Source: Altererythrobacter sp.
Lineage (GTDB): Bacteria > Pseudomonadota > Alphaproteobacteria > Sphingomonadales > Sphingomonadaceae
Length of the DNA: 34,659 nt
Direction: 5' to 3'
Assembly (NCBI GenBank): GCA_013002295.1
Contig: JABDKI010000070.1
Span: forward strand, 1 to 34,659
Positions 30,713 through 34,659 of this stretch are shown here, piece by piece (within the stretch, counting starts at the first letter, position 1; every line of letters starts with the position of its first letter). Below the pieces are notes generated by a model. The model did not search any database and was not told the origin of the DNA. It was given only the letters and a program-made list of their open reading frames with translations. The position numbers were made by a program, and so were the translations under genes.

Positions 30713-31171
30713 TCAATTTGCCACCAATCTTAGCTTCGATTCGACCGCCAACTGGTCCTTCCCGCCAATGTATTCGCAGTAGCGCGGATGGCCAAAAAGA
30801 TGCGCGTAGTAGATCTGGTAACGATGCCGGATATGCGCATGCGGCAGCAGATTCTGGTTGAGGGCCACTTTGGTGTCAGCACTGCCTTCATTGAATTCGG
30901 CAATCGCGGCCAGTTGGCCATTGTGTGGGCCGTACATTTCAAGCTCCGACCCGATCACATCATCGAAATACATCGGTATGCGCGGCAAGAACTTGTCAGG
31001 ATGAGTGCCCGCACTTTCAAACAGCGCAAGCGAATCCTGCGTCGAGGAGTGGTAGTCGGTGTCGTTTAGGATCACGCCAATAGGCGCGGGGTCGTGCTGC
31101 TCTATGAAGCTCCCGACAGTTTCACGCACATTGCCGAGCACAAGCTTGGCGCGACGCCTGTTTTCTGCCTT
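30713..31171 (-). pseudogene. 5'-truncated remnant of an unrecognised conserved gene
   Basis: An open segment of about 150 codons ends at 30713. Its first possible start is a GTG at 31141, without a good Shine-Dalgarno, and the frame runs back only to an in-frame TGA at 31172-31174. The protein reads like the C-terminal part of a larger enzyme: APIGVILNDTDYHSSTQDSLALFES, FLPRIPMYFDDVIGSELEMYGPHNGQLAAIAEFN, YQIYYAHLFGHPRYCEYIGG. From memory it resembles uncharacterised ~250-residue proteins, possibly of the methyltransferase-like type, in which a segment like ARLVLGDVRETV precedes this part; RAKLVLGNVRETV is just readable here. The N-terminal half is absent and the sequence upstream is AT-rich and non-coding. 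It could still be a short expressed protein. Confidence 0.55.
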
Positions 31172-31172
31172 T

Positions 31173-31255
31173 CAATATGTCGCATATTGTTTTTCAATAT
31201 TATTGATTGACAATAAATCGAATCACTCATAGATGGAAATTATCGAAAAACGATA
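31173..31255. promoter_or_regulatory. Cluster of inverted repeats (candidate operators) upstream of the peptide/DUF2975/HTH cassette
   Basis: Within 83 AT-rich bases there are a perfect 7-bp palindrome CAATATG-TCG-CATATTG (31173-31189), CAATA-T-TATTG (31195-31205), TATTG-N5-CAATA (31201-31215) and TATCG-N5-CGATA (31241-31255). The last two share the form TAT[T/C]G-N5-C[A/G]ATA and start 40 bases apart, about four DNA turns. The HTH protein of the cassette is the obvious candidate to bind here, which is inference. Confidence 0.55.
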
Positions 31256-31278
31256 CGCACATTATAGGAGAACGATAA

Positions 31279-31407
31279 ATGACCCGCTTCCAGACCCAAT
31301 TCACATCGGCCTTCGCCGCAATTCTCATCGTCACCGCTTCATTCGGCGCCATGTTCAATGCTCCGCCAGCTCAGGCACAGCACATCGCCGCCGTTGAGCT
31401 GGCATAA
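31279..31407 (+). CDS. Tiny secreted or membrane peptide, 42 residues
   Basis: An ATG at 31279 is preceded by AGGAG with ideal 8-base spacing and followed by 42 codons to TAA at 31405-31407. The N-terminus (MTRFQTQFTSAFAAILIVTASFGAMF) is hydrophobic and ends in a possible signal-peptidase site, APPAQA before Q34. That would release a mature peptide of only about 9 residues (QHIAAVELA) if cleaved; otherwise it is a membrane peptide. The DUF2975 gene starts 17 bases further on, so it is the first gene of the cassette. I do not recognise a named family. Confidence 0.7.
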   Translation: MTRFQTQFTSAFAAILIVTASFGAMFNAPPAQAQHIAAVELA

Positions 31408-31424
31408 TTCTAGGGAACACACAA

Positions 31425-31961
31425 ATGACTCATGCAATCCCCAATGACGGGCTTTTGAAAGCGGCCCGTATCCTTATCACCCTGTTCCAAGTCATTATCG
31501 GGGTAGGCTTTGTGGCGTTGTTGGTAGCCACGCCGGTTGTGCTCTTTAGTCAGGAGCACATCACCGATGAATTGCTGGCCAACGCTACCGCTAGCTCCAG
31601 CACGATTGCCGTCTCAATCGCATCAGTGATGTTGCTGGGTGCCGTGATGATCGGAGCCGCATTCTACTTCCTGCGACTACTCAAACAGATGGTCGAATCG
31701 GTGGGTGAAGGCGATCCTTTCATCATCGAGAACGCCGATCGTCTGACCCGGATGGGCTGGATTGCGATCTTCGTAGAAGTGGTCAAGATACCGACCGGCG
31801 CGATCGCACTCTTCATCGCCACTCAGGTGAAAGACGATACGTTTACGATCGATCTGGAGTTTTCCTTCACAGGAGTACTTGTCGCACTTGTCCTGTTCAT
31901 CCTCGCCCGTGTGTTCAAGCACGGTGCAGCGATGCGCGAAGATCTGGAAGGGACAGTCTGA
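31425..31961 (+). CDS. DUF2975 family membrane protein
   Basis: This is a 178-residue inner-membrane protein with about four hydrophobic segments: ILITLFQVIIGVGFVALLVATPVVLF, SSTIAVSIASVMLLGAVMIGAAFYFL, MGWIAIFVEVVKIPTGAIALFIATQV and FTGVLVALVLFILARVF. Between segments two and three is the typical motif GEGDPFIIENADRLTRMGW. This is the DUF2975 pattern, and the family is commonly encoded beside a small Xre-type HTH gene, as here: its stop shares a base with the HTH start (TGATG). AGGGA lies about 9 bases before the ATG. The molecular role of DUF2975 proteins is unknown; a sensor or antagonist for the HTH partner is a plausible guess. Confidence 0.88.
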   Translation: MTHAIPNDGLLKAARILITLFQVIIGVGFVALLVATPVVLFSQEHITDELLANATASSSTIAVSIASVMLLGAVMIGAAFYFLRLLKQMVESVGEGDPFIIENADRLTRMGWIAIFVEVVKIPTGAIALFIATQVKDDTFTIDLEFSFTGVLVALVLFILARVFKHGAAMREDLEGTV

Positions 31962-32197
31962 TGGCCCCGGCAACGACCAGCGAAGAAGGAACCCGTATCA
32001 TGGTCAAACTCGATGATATTCTGCACGATCGGCGAATGACGCTTACCGAGCTCGCCGAGCGGGTTGGCCTCACCCTCGCTAACCTCTCGATCCTGAAGAC
32101 CGGAAAAGCCAAAGCGATCCGGTTCTCAACTCTCGAAGCGATTTGCCGCGAGCTGGAATGCCAGCCGGGCGATTTGCTCGCCTTTCAGTCGGATTAA
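31961..32197 (+). CDS. Small Xre-family HTH regulator (YozG-like) partner of DUF2975
   Basis: This is a small DNA-binding protein of 78 residues from the ATG at 31961, or 65 from the ATG at 32000. The conserved part is VKLDDILHDRRMTLTELAERVGLTLANLSILKTGKAKAIRFSTLEAICRELECQPGDLLAFQSD, a complete single HTH domain of the kind usually paired with DUF2975. The first start has GAAGGG about 9 bases upstream and is translationally coupled to the previous stop. The second has AAGGA. Family homology begins at the second, so the first 13 residues may not be made. It is likely an autoregulator of this cassette acting at the inverted repeats around 31201-31255. Confidence 0.92.
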   Translation: MAPATTSEEGTRIMVKLDDILHDRRMTLTELAERVGLTLANLSILKTGKAKAIRFSTLEAICRELECQPGDLLAFQSD

Positions 32198-32219
32198 TCC
32201 CCCAGCCAATCCGCAAGTC

Positions 32220-32251
32220 GAAGGGGCCGCCTCTCACCAGGCGGCCCCTTC
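32220..32251. terminator. Strong hairpin between convergent genes (probable bidirectional terminator)
   Basis: GAAGGGGCCGCCT and AGGCGGCCCCTTC form a perfect 13-bp GC-rich stem with a 6-base loop (ctcacc). It lies exactly between the stops of the HTH gene (32197) and the secreted lectin-like gene (32257) on opposite strands. No long T-run follows on either side, so termination may be imperfect or rely on the hairpin alone. Confidence 0.7.
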
Positions 32252-32256
32252 TCGCG

Positions 32257-33426
32257 TCAGGGCTCGATCTTGAGCCCCGTGCGATCAGCGATGGCACCAG
32301 CGAAACCCCATCCGCCGAAAGTCTCCGACACAGCCGCAGTTAGCGTATTTTCACCTTCGCGCAGGTTCAGAACGACCGCGTCCTCAAACCCGATGGTGCC
32401 AAGGAAAAAGAAATCGCGTGAGCGGAAGCCAGCAGATCCATCAAAGATCAATTCGCCATTCAAGAACAGCCGCACGCGGTCCGAATAACCAAACTGTAGC
32501 CGAACCTGCTTAGCCTTTTCTGCAGTGATCTTGCCGGAAACCAGCACTGTATCCAAGGCTTCATCAGGTCCGGCAAGCCGCGATATGTCAGCAATGCCGA
32601 AGGGTTCGGCTTCAACCGTGCCCAGCTGCTGCAGCGATCCGAGCTCATCCGGCAATTCCAACTGACCGGCAACATCTGTTTCCGCAAATCGCTCGGAAAC
32701 CGACCATCGCATGATAGTGCCTTCGGGCGCTTGGCGATCCGCTGCCGACTGGCCAACAATCTGTTCGCCCTCTGCAAGCGGTCTGACAATCAGATTTGCG
32801 ATCCGAATTTCGCCATTTGGGCCGGCCGCGCGAAAACCGATCGCGCCTGATCCCTGATCTGCGGCAAGGTCTGGAATGTGCAGCACCGGCTGTTGACTGC
32901 CGTTCAGATAGATGTCCGCTCTGTCGCCCTCGACGACCATCTTGAAACGGTTCCAGCCTTCATGGGTAAAAGCGAACGGAGCAATTCCATTGCGGTCCGA
33001 ATAGATTTGCCATGAAGTCAGGCCGTGCCGGATTGGCGTATACTGGCCTGCATCGGGCAATCCCGACTTGTGCTGGCGCAGGTAGAAATATTCTGAATCA
33101 ATCCCGTTCGCGTGCCACAGCAATCCGCCGAACCCTCGCTTGTCATCCAGTGCCAAATCAAACTCGATTACGCCTTCGGAGAAATCGACACCGTTCAGCA
33201 TGGCCGTTGTGCGGGTAACTGTCAGCACTTCAGTGCCATTGACTGTGCGCACCGAAACTCCGCCCGGCTGCCCACTGGCGAGACGCGCCGGATTATTCTC
33301 ATAGACGACACGATACTCGGCCCACTGCACGGATTGCTCGGTAGACTGTGCGTTTTGTGCTGTGGCGGGGGTCACGAAAAACGCAGATATCGCAAGAGCT
33401 GCGGCAAGGCTGGCGGTTCGAAACAT
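32257..33426 (-). CDS. Secreted two-domain protein with concanavalin A-like/LamG-type fold
   Basis: This is a 389-residue exported protein. I placed the start at the ATG at 33426, which has a near-perfect GGAGG 5 bases upstream; the frame is open to 33555 but would overlap the AraC gene. A signal peptide ends near VTPATAQ. Residues about 30-190 look like a concanavalin A/LamG/DUF1080-type sandwich (FSEGVIEFDLALDDKRGFGGLLWHANG, EGWNRFKMVVEGDRADIYLNGSQQPVLHIPDL, GAIGFRAAGPNGEIRIANLIVRPL). The C-terminal part (RLQFGY-like region QVRLQFGYSDRVRLFLNGELIFDG... LNLREGENTLTAAVSETFGGWGF) resembles a second jelly-roll. A role in carbohydrate binding or degradation is possible but no catalytic site is identified. 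An AraC regulator lies 50 bases upstream on the same strand. Confidence 0.8.
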   Translation of the reverse strand: MFRTASLAAALAISAFFVTPATAQNAQSTEQSVQWAEYRVVYENNPARLASGQPGGVSVRTVNGTEVLTVTRTTAMLNGVDFSEGVIEFDLALDDKRGFGGLLWHANGIDSEYFYLRQHKSGLPDAGQYTPIRHGLTSWQIYSDRNGIAPFAFTHEGWNRFKMVVEGDRADIYLNGSQQPVLHIPDLAADQGSGAIGFRAAGPNGEIRIANLIVRPLAEGEQIVGQSAADRQAPEGTIMRWSVSERFAETDVAGQLELPDELGSLQQLGTVEAEPFGIADISRLAGPDEALDTVLVSGKITAEKAKQVRLQFGYSDRVRLFLNGELIFDGSAGFRSRDFFFLGTIGFEDAVVLNLREGENTLTAAVSETFGGWGFAGAIADRTGLKIEP

Positions 33427-33476
33427 GTATTCCTCCAGATGATTGATCTGAAGGAAGCGCAAACATGTTGCGTCGT

Positions 33477-34289
33477 TCAGGTATTGAAAGAAACGGCCAA
33501 AGGGCGCCTCAATCGAAACAGTTCGACCGGGCTTTCCCCCATAATCGCACGGCACTCACGGATCATGTGCGCCTGATCACTGAACCCATGCCCGGCTGCA
33601 ATCCCGGCCCATTCGGGTCGATCATGTTGCTCTGCTTCAAGTATGGCAGATGCCAGCCGCAAACGGCGCGTCATGGCGCGCGGCGAAAGGCCAAACCGTT
33701 CTGCAAACTCGCGCCGCAAATGGCGCGAGCTAACACCTGAAGCTTTAGCCAAATTCCGCGCAGAAATGCGACCTGATGACTGGCGCATCATTCGCGCTGC
33801 ATGGGTAACCCGGTCAGCATCTGGCGCTGCATTAGCGCTCTCGAGGCCGCGAAGCAGCTCCCTCATAGCGTTGCTGGCTACGCCCATGGCTGCTGCGGAT
33901 ATCGCGCGATCAAAAGCCAATTGCAGGCGGCGCGGCAGATCGCGATCTGCGTCCGAATATTCGGCGGCGCGCAGGCCCAGCGTCGCTTCCATCAGTTCCG
34001 GGGCCAGCCGAACGGCGATCTGTTCCTCGCCCGGTTCCGGAGCATATTGCCCGCCGTCCGGCATTGCCGGGCTGACAAGCAAGCGGCAATCCTGTGTCCG
34101 TCCCTTGCGATCAAACCGGCGGCGAATGACCAAAGACGGCTCGCAAAAGGGCAGCAATCGATGCTCTTCAGGTTGACCGTGCTCAACCCGGCAATACCAG
34201 GCAAGATCGGCAATCTGATCCGGCCCAGAAATATCCCATGCCCGGTAAGAACCGGCTTGATGGACAGGCGCGGTTTGATGATGCGGCAT
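33477..34289 (-). CDS. AraC-family transcriptional regulator
   Basis: This is a 270-residue regulator. The N-terminal part (about 1-140) is a cupin-like AraC ligand domain of the type with PFCEPSLVIRRRFD and QYAPEPGEEQIAVRLAPELMEATLG. The C-terminal double HTH spans about 165-262: ISARNLAKASGVSSRHLRREFAERFGLSPRAMTRRLRLASAILEA and WAGIAAGHGFSDQAHMIRECRAIMGESPVELFR. The secreted lectin-like gene follows 50 bases downstream, so this regulator likely controls it. Its ligand is unknown. The divergent region on the other side holds the rplJ promoter. Confidence 0.93.
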   Translation of the reverse strand: MPHHQTAPVHQAGSYRAWDISGPDQIADLAWYCRVEHGQPEEHRLLPFCEPSLVIRRRFDRKGRTQDCRLLVSPAMPDGGQYAPEPGEEQIAVRLAPELMEATLGLRAAEYSDADRDLPRRLQLAFDRAISAAAMGVASNAMRELLRGLESANAAPDADRVTHAARMMRQSSGRISARNLAKASGVSSRHLRREFAERFGLSPRAMTRRLRLASAILEAEQHDRPEWAGIAAGHGFSDQAHMIRECRAIMGESPVELFRLRRPLAVSFNT

Positions 34290-34371
34290 AGGCGGGGGCT
34301 AAACGAATAGTGACCCAATCACGAAATGCCATTCGTTAACCCGCCAATCCGGCCCGACGGGGGCATTTGGC
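34290..34371. other. Intergenic stretch between araC-type gene and rplJ promoter
   Basis: About 80 bases between the AraC start and the rplJ promoter, part of a gene-free gap of 354 bases. It presumably holds the promoter of the AraC gene on the minus strand. I see no clear boxes, repeat or small gene. A plus-strand open frame crosses the rest of the gap but overlaps the L10 leader and lacks a Shine-Dalgarno, so I do not call it. Confidence 0.4.
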
Positions 34372-34399
34372 TTGACTCTGCACGCAATCCCGCTATTCG
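34372..34399 (+). promoter_or_regulatory. Promoter of rplJ leader
   Basis: TTGACT at 34372-34377 and TATTCG at 34394-34399 are separated by 16 bases on the plus strand. Transcription would begin near 34406, just ahead of the predicted L10 leader. The -35 is good and the -10 modest. Confidence 0.55.
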
Positions 34400-34424
34400 C
34401 CCGCCCCGACTGCTTTCGAGTGGT

Positions 34425-34486
34425 CATCCGTCCGAGACAGTTGGTGAAGGCAATCGGGCCTTCTTAATTTCCAGCCTAGACGGGGA
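34425..34486 (+). ncRNA. Ribosomal protein L10 leader (L10_leader)
   Basis: This is a cis-acting RNA that binds L10 (or the L10-L7/L12 complex) to repress rplJL. The closing helix pairs CCGTC (34428-34432) with GACGG (34479-34483). Next come CGAGACAG and TTGGTG, then a perfect 6-bp hairpin, GAAGGC/GCCTTC (34446-34451 with 34458-34463). The other side holds TTAATTTCCAGCCTAGACGG, which strongly resembles the conserved TTAATTTCC-GCC-GAGACGG stretch of alphaproteobacterial L10 leaders. It lies about 160 bases upstream of rplJ. The kink-turn identity is recalled from the family and not computed. Confidence 0.75.
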
Positions 34487-34643
34487 AAAGAGATTTCTCG
34501 CGATGCCACGTGCATCGCTTTGGCCTGTTTCACAGGCACTCCTTCCCCATCAACGGACTCGCTTCGGGGCATGAGCCTCGGGGCTAATTTGAGCCGGTCG
34601 CCGGAGCATTCGTGCAATGGCGATCATAGTGAAGGAGTATGGC

Positions 34644-34659
34644 ATGGATCGTTCGCAAA
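34644..34659 (+). CDS. rplJ: Ribosomal protein L10, N-terminus only (window ends)
   Basis: The last 16 bases encode ATG GAT CGT TCG CAA A, that is M-D-R-S-Q, the N-terminus expected of alphaproteobacterial L10 (MDRSQK or MDRAQK). A strong AAGGAG precedes it at 9-base spacing. The L10 leader upstream supports the call. Only five codons are visible, so this rests on context. rplL and the rest of the operon should lie to the right, outside the window. It runs in the opposite direction to rpoBC. Confidence 0.72.

Noticed and set aside
30465-30782. 105-codon plus-strand frame upstream of rpoB
   Set aside because: It lies across the rpoBC promoter and leader on the other strand, has low-complexity Arg/Ser content and no start signal.
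33427-33555. N-terminal extension of the secreted lectin-like protein
   Set aside because: It would overlap the AraC gene and precede a clear signal peptide; GGAGG fixes the start at 33426.
34326-34574. 82-codon plus-strand frame in the gap before rplJ
   Set aside because: It overlaps the rplJ promoter and the L10 leader, has no Shine-Dalgarno, and its translation looks random.

Overview
This window looks like core chromosome of an alphaproteobacterium, most likely order Sphingomonadales and possibly the Erythrobacteraceae. The basis is family content read from the proteins: GapR/DUF2312, DUF1244, an NDUFA9-type reductase, a short GluRS, the MARIV-type aspartokinase start, and an L10 leader followed by an MDRSQ start. 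The taxonomic call is inference. I see no prophage, transposase, CRISPR array or restriction system. Genes are tightly packed, and several convergent pairs overlap at their stop codons.

Layout, left to right. (1) 1-2.7 kb: tRNA-Leu(CAG), an NDUFA9-like NAD(P)-binding protein, and a coupled SPFH (QmcA-type)/NfeD membrane pair. (2) 2.9-5.0 kb: a lipoprotein quinohemoprotein (PQQ plus cytochrome c) alcohol dehydrogenase. (3) 5.0-8.9 kb, minus strand: a degenerate GGDEF protein, purT and purU (a formate-producing and formate-consuming pair), preceded by a PilZ-HTH fusion regulator. (4) 9.1-12.7 kb: a membrane-anchored redoxin, aspartokinase lysC, a phytanoyl-CoA-dioxygenase-type oxygenase and ubiG. 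(5) 12.7-17.7 kb: a periplasmic glycerophosphodiesterase, a 57-residue membrane peptide, an ArsC/YffB-like protein, yebC-ruvC, a CPBP protease, ybjQ, gapR and a DUF1244 gene. (6) 17.7-20.2 kb: pyruvate kinase, a divergent cold-shock-domain protein, a 62-residue protein and a stand-alone PilZ protein. (7) 20.3-30.4 kb: gltX and the rpoB-rpoC operon, with a terminator and a strong predicted promoter. (8) 30.7-34.3 kb: an accessory block with a 5'-truncated gene remnant, a cassette of a tiny secreted peptide, DUF2975 and an HTH regulator behind a cluster of inverted repeats, a secreted two-domain lectin-like protein and an AraC regulator. (9) 34.3 kb to the end: a ribosomal L10 leader and the first codons of rplJ.

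The most notable structural point is that rplJ and rpoBC are divergent here and about 4.3 kb apart, with the accessory block between them. In most bacteria they are one co-directional rplJL-rpoBC unit. rpoBC has its own TTGACA-N17-TACATA promoter and a structured leader. I found no convincing novel defence or mobile system. The best leads for undescribed biology are the 42-residue peptide/DUF2975/HTH cassette with its paired inverted repeats, the PilZ-HTH fusion, the divergent cold-shock protein, and a Fur-box-like site in front of gapR.
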